Below, piece after piece: positions 25,744-34,115 of a stretch of 64,000 nt of DNA (its first letter is position 1; every line of letters begins with the position of its first letter). Below the pieces are notes generated by a model that saw only the letters and a list, made by a program, of their open reading frames with translations, was not told where the DNA came from and made no database searches. This DNA comes from an uncultured Flavobacteriales bacterium (GTDB lineage: Bacteria; Bacteroidota; Bacteroidia; Flavobacteriales_D; Crocinitomicaceae): contig CAJQJL010000075.1 of NCBI GenBank assembly GCA_905478665.1, positions 1 through 64,000 on the forward strand. The letters run 5' to 3'. Position numbers and translations under genes: made by a program.

Positions 25744-26553
25744 ATGAGAAGAGCGAGCATTTTTCCAATTGTATTTTTTATAACCCTCATCGGTGCAGTT
25801 AGTTGTAATTCAGAAAGTGAATTGCCAGAGGATATTGTTACAACGGGGACAGATGAATATGTACCCAATAAAAATGAAGTGGCCTACGAAGAATACGTCG
25901 CGGCATTGGATGGTAATGAATCAATGGCTTCTGGTAATAGCTTGTTCTATTCTAAAGGAGAAGGGGAGTTTGCTGAAGTAGAATTCTTTGTCAATGAAAA
26001 GAATGAAATGGTCAAAATGATCGAGTACTACACGCAGGTAGGACAGAATACAATGACTGTTGCCAAGAAGATTTTTTACTTCAAAGACGGGAAGAAGTTT
26101 GCAACGAAGGAGCTTTTTGAGGAAGGACAAGGTGATGATTTGGGTTTTGTTGAACGTGTGTCATACTACGGCGATGACAAAAAGCCGATTGTCACAAAAA
26201 GCAGAAAAGCACCCTTTGAGCAAGATTTGGATTATGAAACCTTTGAAGTTTCTGACAATTATGATTGCAGTATGGAAAGAGCTTTGGCGATTCTCAACCA
26301 GGAAGGAGATTTCAATACAACCTTTCAAGGCTTCGTTGATCAGCAAGGTGCCCTCTACATTATCGTTGGAGGAAAAGGCCCAGATGCATTTACATCATCT
26401 TTGGTTGTTCAGAATTTAGACGAAACGATTGCTGAGTTAAGAGGTGACGAACTTGGCATGATAGGAACACAGCTCGTCGTTGATTTTGAAACGCGTGAGA
26501 ATCAAGGAGAGGGTTTTGAATATCAAATTCTTAATTCAGTGAGCATCCGTTAA
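25744..26553 (+). CDS. lipoprotein of unknown function
   Basis: The 269-residue protein has a lipoprotein signal with lipobox AVSC (Cys21), so it is membrane-anchored. The mature part is acidic and beta-rich, with repeated strand pairs such as FAEVEFFVNEKNEMVKMIEYY and TVAKKIFYFKDGKKFATKELF. These are reminiscent of MORN/antitoxin-like YD hairpins used for structural or binding roles. No enzyme motif is visible. It is the first gene of the conserved chromosome to the right of the island. Confidence 0.75.
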   Translation: MRRASIFPIVFFITLIGAVSCNSESELPEDIVTTGTDEYVPNKNEVAYEEYVAALDGNESMASGNSLFYSKGEGEFAEVEFFVNEKNEMVKMIEYYTQVGQNTMTVAKKIFYFKDGKKFATKELFEEGQGDDLGFVERVSYYGDDKKPIVTKSRKAPFEQDLDYETFEVSDNYDCSMERALAILNQEGDFNTTFQGFVDQQGALYIIVGGKGPDAFTSSLVVQNLDETIAELRGDELGMIGTQLVVDFETRENQGEGFEYQILNSVSIR

Positions 26554-26673
26554 GAAGGTCGCTCTAAAAAGTAACTGTACCCTTCATCATTAAAAAATAA
26601 CCTTTAAACCTTTTCATTCGGAGGAGTCTAAGCCGTCTCTTATCTTTACAATGATCTAAAATGTTTGCACGAC

Positions 26674-29460
26674 ATGAACAAATTATTAAAGTTTTCACTT
26701 TTTATTTTCACCCTATGTATCGGAACCATGGTTTATGGTCAGGAAATGAAAGTCACAGGTACGGTGTATGATTCAACCGGTGTGAAGCCTATTAAGAACG
26801 CAATGGTAATGGGAGTGCGAATGAAGGACTCCTTATTACTTGGGTTTACCAGAACAGATGCCAAAGGAGCTTTTGAGTTGAGCGGTTTTGAGGTGGATAC
26901 CTTCTCATTGATCATTGATCATCCTAGTGTAGATGACAAGACCTATTACATGTTTGGGCACAAAGACAACTACGATATCAACATTCCGAGCGTTCGATTA
27001 ATGAGCAAGTCACAAGAAATTGAAGAAGTCGTAATCTATGCAAATAGAGAACCGATTTTCTACCGTGGAGACACCTTAGTATATGTGGCCGATTCATTTA
27101 ATGTAGCAGAAGGAGCAGTTGTTGAAGATTTGCTAAAGAAACTTCCAGGGATAAAGGTAGATAAGGACGGAAAGATCACATCGCAAGGCCAGGAGATTGG
27201 TCAAGTATTGGTAGATGGAGATGAATTCTTCGGTACGGACCCTACGATTGCGACAAAGAACCTCGGTGCTGATGGTATAGAGCAGGTGCAGGTTTACGAG
27301 AAAGAAAATGAAGACGGCATTGGCGGGGATGATGAAAAGATTCAGGTTCTCGACCTCAAGTTAAAGGACAGCGCTAAGAAAGGTTACTTTGGCAGGGTTG
27401 CCATGGGAAGTGATTTCGCCTTGACACCCATTGATGGTGAAATTGGAACGAATGCATTCTATGAAGGGGAACTTCTATTGAACAGATTTAATGGAGCGCA
27501 GAAAATTTCAGTGTTCGCACTCGGTTCCAACACGCCACGTTCAAGTTTTGGATGGGGAGATATGAATAAATTTGGATTGGAGAATGAATCGACAGGTGGT
27601 AACCGATGGGATCAATCAGCACAAAGTAACACTAGTGGAGTTCCACAAACCATGAAGGCTGGTGTTTATTTCAGTGATAAGTGGGGAAAGAAGAACAACA
27701 CCAAGGTTGGATTCAACTATTCGTATTATAACGACCGTTTGGATGCTACGTCTGCAAGTGAATCACAATACGCATTGCCAGACACAACATACATTACGGA
27801 CGATTCAACACGCAATTTTACAACAAATGAATCTCACCGAATCAATTTAAACTTTGAGACGAAGCTAGATTCCTTAACAACATTGCAGATCAAACCTTCT
27901 GCAACCATTGATAAAGGAAAGACTGACAACTCTCAGATTTCTAATTTCTTTGATGCCGACCGTGTTCAAACCTTAGGAACGGTGATTGAAAATAACGATG
28001 ATTCCAAAGGATATACAATCGGGGGATTTGCACGAATCAATAGAAAATTCATGAAGAAGAAGCGTGAATTGGAATTGAGATACGATATTGATATGAACGA
28101 CAATGCGACAGATGGTCAACTGTATACAGGGACATCGTACTATTCAACCCTTTTACAAGATACATCCTTCACTCAATCAAAATTGAATAACAACTCGAAC
28201 ACAAATCACTATGGAACGCTTACTTATGTTGAGCCGATCGCCAAGCGGTTTAAAGTAGAATTGGAGTATTTGTTCCAATACGGTTTCAGTAATCAGGACA
28301 AAAGCACATTCGACTATGATGCAGTAACAGATGATTACTCAACCTTGAATGAAGGATTGTCGAACATTTTTGACAATACACGAATTCAACATAGAGGTGG
28401 GGTGAAGTTTGTCTACGAATCAAGTAAGCACACGGTTGACCTTGGCGTAAAAGTTAGAAACATAGATATCTTAAACGTGAATCAGATAACAGATTCAACG
28501 ATTGATCAAAATTTCACAAATGTGTTACCACAGTTCAGGTATCAGTTTAAGCCGAGTATGAGTAAGCGCCTTTCGGTGAACTACCGTACGAGCTCTCAAC
28601 AGCCTTCCATCAATGATTATGCGCCAGTTCCAGATAACTCTAATCCAAATAGAATCCAGATTGGAAATCCAGATTTGAGGCCAAACTATATGCACAGTTT
28701 GAATGTGATGTTCAATACATGGAAAGCATTAACGGGAAGATATGTTTGGGCAGGAGCGAGCGTTACCTATACAGATGACGCTTTCGCTACAGCTACAGAG
28801 TATGACACCTATGGAAGAACACAGATGAAAACGGTGAACGTAGATGGAAACGTTATGGCCTTTGTATACAGTGGAGCAGGTTTCCCATTCTTCGGACGAA
28901 AAATTGAATTATCACCAGGGTTTAATAGCTCGTACTTCAGAAACACAAACTTTATCAGCGGAAGTGAAAACGTAACAGATAACTACGCATTAACGCCGTC
29001 GTTAGAGGTAGATTTCAATTTATTGGGAGATTCATTGGAACTTTGGGTCGATGGTAGCTATTCATTCAACAATGCAATCAGCTCGCTAACAAAGGTTGCA
29101 ACGCCTTATTCTATTGAGAATTACGGAGCTGGATTTGAATGGAGACTGCCTATGGGCTTCAAGATTGGTGCAGATGCGGAATACACAAAAAATTCTCAGC
29201 CAGGAGATGGCTTCTATGACACGGAGTTCTTTGTTTTGAATGCTGAGATCAGCAAGCGTTTCCTTAAAACGGAAAATCTTGAAGTAGCTATTAAAGGAAA
29301 CGATATTCTGAATCAGAATATCAACGCCCGAAGAGAAGTGAATGGCAACATCATTACCGATTACAGAACAACAATTATTTCAAGATATTTCCTTTTAAAA
29401 TTGACATTTAGATTCAACAATAGAGGAGCAAAAGAAGAAGATGGAAATGGCTGGCATTAG
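26674..29460 (+). CDS. outer-membrane beta-barrel protein with carboxypeptidase-regulatory and plug-like domains
   Basis: The ATG at 26674 (over a TTG at 26665) gives 928 residues. A signal peptide (NKLLKFSLFIFTLCIG...VYGQ) is followed by a carboxypeptidase-regulatory-like domain (about 25-110, VTGTVYDSTG) and a TonB-plug-like segment (about 125-220, DLLKKLPGIKVDKDGKI, VLVDGDEFFGTDPTIATKNL). A large beta-barrel of the OMP_b-brl type (about 230-928) ends with an aromatic final strand (YFLLKLTFRFN). Such proteins resemble TonB-dependent receptors but often lack a TonB box; the substrate is unknown. It overlaps the next gene by 20 bases, and this pairing with a GLPGLI gene is common in Bacteroidota. 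Confidence 0.88.
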   Translation: MNKLLKFSLFIFTLCIGTMVYGQEMKVTGTVYDSTGVKPIKNAMVMGVRMKDSLLLGFTRTDAKGAFELSGFEVDTFSLIIDHPSVDDKTYYMFGHKDNYDINIPSVRLMSKSQEIEEVVIYANREPIFYRGDTLVYVADSFNVAEGAVVEDLLKKLPGIKVDKDGKITSQGQEIGQVLVDGDEFFGTDPTIATKNLGADGIEQVQVYEKENEDGIGGDDEKIQVLDLKLKDSAKKGYFGRVAMGSDFALTPIDGEIGTNAFYEGELLLNRFNGAQKISVFALGSNTPRSSFGWGDMNKFGLENESTGGNRWDQSAQSNTSGVPQTMKAGVYFSDKWGKKNNTKVGFNYSYYNDRLDATSASESQYALPDTTYITDDSTRNFTTNESHRINLNFETKLDSLTTLQIKPSATIDKGKTDNSQISNFFDADRVQTLGTVIENNDDSKGYTIGGFARINRKFMKKKRELELRYDIDMNDNATDGQLYTGTSYYSTLLQDTSFTQSKLNNNSNTNHYGTLTYVEPIAKRFKVELEYLFQYGFSNQDKSTFDYDAVTDDYSTLNEGLSNIFDNTRIQHRGGVKFVYESSKHTVDLGVKVRNIDILNVNQITDSTIDQNFTNVLPQFRYQFKPSMSKRLSVNYRTSSQQPSINDYAPVPDNSNPNRIQIGNPDLRPNYMHSLNVMFNTWKALTGRYVWAGASVTYTDDAFATATEYDTYGRTQMKTVNVDGNVMAFVYSGAGFPFFGRKIELSPGFNSSYFRNTNFISGSENVTDNYALTPSLEVDFNLLGDSLELWVDGSYSFNNAISSLTKVATPYSIENYGAGFEWRLPMGFKIGADAEYTKNSQPGDGFYDTEFFVLNAEISKRFLKTENLEVAIKGNDILNQNINARREVNGNIITDYRTTIISRYFLLKLTFRFNNRGAKEEDGNGWH

Positions 29461-30178
29461 AAAATTTAGTGTAGTAGTATTACTAACCATAGTATGCGCT
29501 ACGTCGTATGGACAGATAACGACTGGAACAATCTTGTTTGAACGCAAAACGAATCTGAAGAAGCAAATGGGTGACAATCCACGTGCGAAGCAGTTCATTA
29601 CGGAAGAAAACAAGATTAGAATTGAGCAATTTGAGTTGCACTTCAACGATTCAATGGCAGCTTTTCTACCAGTAGAAAGTGATGAAGAAGAACAAGGGAT
29701 GTTGAAGTATTTTACAACGCGAAATTCGGTTTATCAAGATCTTAGTAAGGATGAAAAGATGACTGTAATGGATCTTTGGGGAAATCAAACATTCTTGAAA
29801 GGAGAGATGTCTGGGAGAAGTTGGAAAGTAACTGAGAATAAGCGTACCATCGGAGGATATCAGTGTCGCAAGGCGATCTGGGAAATGAACGATTCAACAC
29901 GAATCTATGCGTGGTTCTCAGTGGATATAGTCCCTTCAATCGGTCCTGAAGGATTTAGTGGACTTCCTGGCGCTATCCTAGGACTGGCAACAGAAAACGG
30001 AGGTGTGATTTACTTTGCGAAATCGGTATCATTGATTGCTCCCAAACAAGAACTTCTAACAACGGATCCAGGAAAGAACGATGTCTACACGAAACCTGAA
30101 CTGAGAGAGTTACTAGAAGAAAAAATGGGTAAGTGGATGAAGAAAAGTGACTTCGACGGAATGTTTAGTTGGCTCTAG
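29441..30178 (+). CDS. GLPGLI family protein
   Basis: The 245-residue secreted protein has a leader ending near SYGQ and contains the family-naming motif (GFSGLPGAILGL, residues about 170-181), together with WKVTENKRTIGGYQCRKA and YAWFSVDIVPSIGPEG typical of GLPGLI members. The family is restricted to Bacteroidota. It is usually encoded beside outer-membrane barrels and may assist them or process peptides; the molecular function is not established. The ATG at 29441 lies inside the end of the barrel gene (20-base overlap), which points to cotranslation. Confidence 0.9.
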   Translation: MEMAGIRKFSVVVLLTIVCATSYGQITTGTILFERKTNLKKQMGDNPRAKQFITEENKIRIEQFELHFNDSMAAFLPVESDEEEQGMLKYFTTRNSVYQDLSKDEKMTVMDLWGNQTFLKGEMSGRSWKVTENKRTIGGYQCRKAIWEMNDSTRIYAWFSVDIVPSIGPEGFSGLPGAILGLATENGGVIYFAKSVSLIAPKQELLTTDPGKNDVYTKPELRELLEEKMGKWMKKSDFDGMFSWL

Positions 30179-30180
30179 GG

Positions 30181-30474
30181 CTAATGAATTTTCGTAACCT
30201 CAATCACTCCAGAAATCAAATGCGTTGACTCGCAGGTTTCATTTTCGATAAGTCCGAAACACTGTTCAAGGTTGTCGTAACTCACCTTTATTTTTGTTCC
30301 CGCAGCATATGAATCAAGTAGCTCGTCGTTACATACCTTATAATCTTGCCCACTTTTGTCGCGCAAATAGATGGTAGAACAATCCTTAACGACCTCCATT
30401 TTGTGAACGTCCTTATTGCAACTTGTGAAAACAAATAACAGGGACAAAGCAAAAAGGATTGTATTAATTTTCAT
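30181..30474 (-). CDS. small lipoprotein, function unknown
   Basis: The 97-residue protein has a lipobox (FTSC, Cys19) and a compact beta-rich mature domain with four further cysteines (DCSTIYLRD, KVCNDELL, EQCFGLI, NETCES), enough for two disulfides. It converges on the GLPGLI gene with two bases between stops. No family recognised; the lipoprotein nature is clear. Confidence 0.75.
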   Translation of the reverse strand: MKINTILFALSLLFVFTSCNKDVHKMEVVKDCSTIYLRDKSGQDYKVCNDELLDSYAAGTKIKVSYDNLEQCFGLIENETCESTHLISGVIEVTKIH

Positions 30475-30553
30475 CTTGTTTTGGCTTTATGGTGATCACT
30501 TTTAAATTGTAGCCGAACGCAGTCGATATATTGTTAGTCTAGCGTAGTCGAGA

Positions 30554-31153
30554 CTACTCATTTTCAGCAATTACTTCTTGAACTTCAGGCAAGTGTTGCT
30601 TCAATAAGCTTTCAATCCCACCTTTTAAGGTTGCCGTACTAGATGGACATCCTGCACAAGAACCTTTCAATACAACCGTTACAGTACCTTCTTCATAACC
30701 TCTAAAATCAATAGCTCCACCATCATTTTCAACAGCTGGGCGAACGTATTCATCAAGTAAGTCGCGAATAGCATCATCGTATTCAGATGGTTCAAATGTT
30801 TTCAATGGGGTTTTGCTTTCCTCAGAAGCGACAGGTGTTTTTGAGGGCATTTGAATGAGAACCTCTTTTCCTTCTGACAGCCATGTGCGAATAAACTCAC
30901 GAAGCTCCATGGAAATGAAATCCCAAGAAATGTTGTCCGTTTTTGTTACTGTCACAAAATTGGAAGTAATAAATACTCCGTTTACAAAAGGTAAATTAAA
31001 AAGTTCTTCTGCCAAAGGAGAAAAACCACGGGCTTCAGGCATTGAGTTGAACTCAGCCGAATCACCAGTTCCAAGGAGGTGCTTATTCGCTACAAACTTC
31101 ATGGTTGAAGGATTTGGCGTCATCTCTGCGTAAACAGTTACAGGTACATTCAT
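30554..31153 (-). CDS. nfuA: NifU-like iron-sulfur scaffold/carrier (Nfu type)
   Basis: The start at 31153 gives 199 residues. The N-terminal Nfu domain (about 1-90) shows YAEMTPNPSTMKFVANKHLL. The C-terminal NifU-like domain (about 120-195) carries the [4Fe-4S] ligand motif GSCAGCPSS, followed by TLKGGIESLL. Nfu proteins assemble or deliver Fe-S clusters to client apoproteins in the cytosol. The order Nfu_N then NifU_C matches the usual Bacteroidota arrangement, and length is normal. A longer frame beginning at 31186 exists, but residues before MNVPVT are not typical. Confidence 0.93.
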   Translation of the reverse strand: MNVPVTVYAEMTPNPSTMKFVANKHLLGTGDSAEFNSMPEARGFSPLAEELFNLPFVNGVFITSNFVTVTKTDNISWDFISMELREFIRTWLSEGKEVLIQMPSKTPVASEESKTPLKTFEPSEYDDAIRDLLDEYVRPAVENDGGAIDFRGYEEGTVTVVLKGSCAGCPSSTATLKGGIESLLKQHLPEVQEVIAENE

Positions 31154-31254
31154 GGAATCTATTTTTGACAAAATTAAACGAAACATTCCAAGAATGAAGC
31201 ATAAGTGGTCTTTATCTTTTAAATGAAATGATGTACCTTTGGTAGGTGAAGTTC

Positions 31255-31683
31255 ATGAAACATACGGTGGCATTACTCCTGCTCGTTCTACTTTTTGTAG
31301 GAAATGTAGGTGTCAACATCTTTACACATACGTGTCAGGAAGATGGTGTAATCGTATCCTATGTATTTAACGAAGGAGAGGAACATTGTGGAGATAAACA
31401 CGCATTGACTCAGAATTTGCCAGTATGCTGCCATCCAGAGGAATCAAGCAATGAAGATGACAATGGGTGTTGTAGTGATGAGGTAGAGTACATTAAGCTA
31501 AAGGTTGATTTGGATCAGCAGAACATTAATGAGTTCTCATTTCCCACTGTTGCTATTGTAACTTCACCAGTCTCTGTTGAGCACCCATTGGGCATTTATG
31601 ATTATTATACAGCAAACTATGTAAACCCGCCCCCTCCCGATTCCAGGGAAATATTACTCGAAAAACAAGTGTGGATCATTTGA
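31255..31683 (+). CDS. HYC_CC_PP family protein upstream of TonB receptor
   Basis: The ATG at 31255 (an in-frame GTG lies at 31246) gives 142 residues. The landmarks are HTC (in place of HYC) after the hydrophobic leader, a later EEHCGDKH, CC pairs (PVCCHPEE and GCCSDE) and the run NPPPPDSRE. It therefore belongs to the HYC_CC_PP family, with extra Cys/His. It lies 45 bases before a TonB-dependent receptor gene in the same direction, the common genomic partner of the family. A role in metal handling at the cell envelope is likely, but the mechanism is unknown. Confidence 0.82.
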   Translation: MKHTVALLLLVLLFVGNVGVNIFTHTCQEDGVIVSYVFNEGEEHCGDKHALTQNLPVCCHPEESSNEDDNGCCSDEVEYIKLKVDLDQQNINEFSFPTVAIVTSPVSVEHPLGIYDYYTANYVNPPPPDSREILLEKQVWII

Positions 31684-31728
31684 TGTTGGTGATTGTTCGA
31701 ATTGAATAATTAACCAAATAATCCATCA

Positions 31729-33957
31729 ATGAAAAATATAGCAATTAGTGCACTTTGTGTTCTCTTTATGGGCACACTAAATGCACAAGTAAAAGGAGTC
31801 GTTTACGGCACCAACAAAAAAGAAAAAGAAGCGCTTTACGGAGCGAAAGTTAAAATACTCCATGCTAACCGTGGAGTGTATACGGATGAGGACGGCACCT
31901 TCGAAATCATCTTGCCCAAGGAATTGCCAGATACAATGGTCTTTTCCGCAATTGGATACTACCCCGACACAATCATCGTAGACAAAAAGGATCGTTTTAT
32001 TTCCTTCAACGTTACACTGTATTCAGATCAGTTATTGCCAGAAATGGTCGCTTCAGCAAAGAAAGGAACACATTCCATTTCACGATTGAAGACCTTGCAC
32101 GTTGAGGAAATAGGTTCGGGCGAATTGAGAAAGGCGGCGTGTTGCAACCTCTCAGAATCCTTTGAAACAAACGCCTCGGTAGATGTCAATATTACCGACG
32201 CCGTTTCGGGCGCAAAGAAAATCCAGATGATGGGATTGGACGGTGTCTATACACAAATTCAATTTGAAAACATCCCATACTTGCGTGGATTGGAAAGCTC
32301 CTTTGGACTGAATTCCATGTCAGGTACGTGGATCGAATCAATTCAAATAACAAAAGGAACAGGAAACGTTGTCAATGGTTATGAATCCATGGCTGGTTTG
32401 GTAAATCTTGAAGTGAAAAAGCCACATGAAATGGAGGCCTTGTACTTAAATGCCTACGTGAATGGAATGGGACGTACAGAGCTTAATTTCAATTCGGGAT
32501 TCAAGCTTGGAAAGAAATGGAGTTCTGGTTGGTTGGCGCATGGATCAGTCCACCCAATCGAAATGGACTACAACAAGGATGGTTTCCGTGATATGCCCAA
32601 TGGACAAAATTACGCGGTAATGAATCGTTATCATTACCAAGGTCAAAAGATGGAAGGGCAGATTGGTTTCAATGCTTATTGGGACGATAAGCAGGGAGGA
32701 CAGGTTTCATCATTGCGCAATAATCCTGGAGGTTTTTATGATGTTCTGCTTAAATCGAGACACATTGATGTCTTCGCGAAAACAGGATTTTTTATGAAAA
32801 AGCCTGGACACTCCATTGGCGTAGTGTACAATGTGAAATACCAAACGGTTGATGCAACATTCGGCAAACGTGCATTTCAAGGAGAAGAGAAGCGCGGGTA
32901 TATAAACGCAATCTATGATGGAATCTTTGGTACGACAGATCATAAATTTAAAGTTGGGCTGAGTGGCGTTTATAGTGATCTCAGGCAACACATGGATAGT
33001 TTAACATCCGATCGCATTGAAATCGTTCCAGGGGTATTTGGTGAATACACTTTTACAGGAAGTCGATTGTCTGCAGTAGTTGGAGCCAGAGGCGATTACC
33101 ACAATTTGTTTGGTGTCCAGTTCTCACCTCGTTTGCACTTGAAGTACATTTTGACAGAATGGACGGATTTACGTTTCACAGTGGGGAAAGGATGGCGAGT
33201 TCCAAACTACATGATCGATAACATCTCTCTTTTGGCGAGTTCTAGAACATGGATTGCACCTGACACAATTGTTCCCGAAGTTTCATGGAATATCGGAGGA
33301 AGTGTGGTTCAAAGTTTCAAGCTTTTCGGACAAACAGGTTCACTTGCACTAGACTTCTACCATACACAATTCGAAAATCAAATGATCGTCGATCGGGATG
33401 TGGATTATGATCAAGTTGTATTCAAAAACTTAAACGGTAAGTCATTTTCCAATAGTTTTCAGGCAGAGTTGTCTGTATCCCCAAGCAAAACAGTTGACCT
33501 ACGGTTTGCATACAAGTATTTAGATGTTCGTGCGTCTTATGGAGAATCCATTCAGCAACAAGTAATGCTTCCAGTTCACCGCGGATTTTTCAATTTTGGA
33601 TACAAGACGCGAAACAAGCGTTGGGAATTTGATATGACATTTTCAGTGTTCGGTGAATCGCGTTTACCGCAGACACTTCTTCCTGACAGTACGCTCACAA
33701 CAAAAAATAAAAGCGATGTTTATCCATTGTTGAATGCGCAGATCACACATGTTTACAAAAGATGGGACTTCTACCTTGGAGGAGAGAACCTGACCAATTA
33801 CACACAGAAGAATCCAATTATTGACGCAGAAAATCCGTTTAGTTCGAGGTTTGATGCGACCCGTATTTGGGCACCCGTATTTGGTGTGAATGTGTACCTA
33901 GGAGTGCGTTTCTCCATCGACCAAAAAGAAGAGAAAGAGCCAGGGCTCACAGAGTAA
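31729..33957 (+). CDS. TonB-dependent receptor, probably for copper or another metal complex
   Basis: The 742-residue outer-membrane receptor has a signal peptide (MKNIAISALCVLFMGTLNAQ) and a carboxypeptidase-regulatory-like domain (about 20-100, VKGVVYGTNKKEKEALYGAK). Its plug (about 115-225) carries a paired cysteine (KAACCNLSESFETN, about 137-141) and IQITKGTGNVVNGYESMAGL. The barrel ends at residue about 735 (VYLGVRFSI). The CC in the plug is characteristic of receptors that neighbour HYC_CC_PP and HMA genes, suggesting Cu binding. TonB/ExbBD energise uptake. The next metal gene (HMA, 42028) is separated by an 8-kb adhesin gene. Confidence 0.88.
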   Translation: MKNIAISALCVLFMGTLNAQVKGVVYGTNKKEKEALYGAKVKILHANRGVYTDEDGTFEIILPKELPDTMVFSAIGYYPDTIIVDKKDRFISFNVTLYSDQLLPEMVASAKKGTHSISRLKTLHVEEIGSGELRKAACCNLSESFETNASVDVNITDAVSGAKKIQMMGLDGVYTQIQFENIPYLRGLESSFGLNSMSGTWIESIQITKGTGNVVNGYESMAGLVNLEVKKPHEMEALYLNAYVNGMGRTELNFNSGFKLGKKWSSGWLAHGSVHPIEMDYNKDGFRDMPNGQNYAVMNRYHYQGQKMEGQIGFNAYWDDKQGGQVSSLRNNPGGFYDVLLKSRHIDVFAKTGFFMKKPGHSIGVVYNVKYQTVDATFGKRAFQGEEKRGYINAIYDGIFGTTDHKFKVGLSGVYSDLRQHMDSLTSDRIEIVPGVFGEYTFTGSRLSAVVGARGDYHNLFGVQFSPRLHLKYILTEWTDLRFTVGKGWRVPNYMIDNISLLASSRTWIAPDTIVPEVSWNIGGSVVQSFKLFGQTGSLALDFYHTQFENQMIVDRDVDYDQVVFKNLNGKSFSNSFQAELSVSPSKTVDLRFAYKYLDVRASYGESIQQQVMLPVHRGFFNFGYKTRNKRWEFDMTFSVFGESRLPQTLLPDSTLTTKNKSDVYPLLNAQITHVYKRWDFYLGGENLTNYTQKNPIIDAENPFSSRFDATRIWAPVFGVNVYLGVRFSIDQKEEKEPGLTE

Positions 33958-33965
33958 AAGCATTA

Positions 33966-34094
33966 GGCATAAGTTTATCCCATGTTACGGCAATGTTAAG
34001 GGTGAGATGGATACCTGTCTTTTGGAATCCAATAGTATTCAAAGAGATACTGCGTCTTAGGCAACCCTCTTGGGAATTGTTTGTAACTTATGCC
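33966..34094. repeat. inverted repeat pair between receptor and adhesin genes
   Basis: GGCATAAGTT (33966-33975) and AACTTATGCC (34085-34094) are perfect 10-bp inverted repeats separated by 109 bases, filling nearly the whole gap between the TonB receptor and the giant adhesin. It may be a regulatory RNA structure or the trace of a small inserted element. Confidence 0.45.
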
Positions 34095-34115
34095 GACTAA
34101 AAACTACTTAAAGTT

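Noticed and set aside
33867-34100. 77-codon plus-strand reading frame overlapping the receptor end
   Set aside because: It lies in another frame of the TonB-receptor gene and the inverted-repeat gap; codons are arginine-rich without motif.
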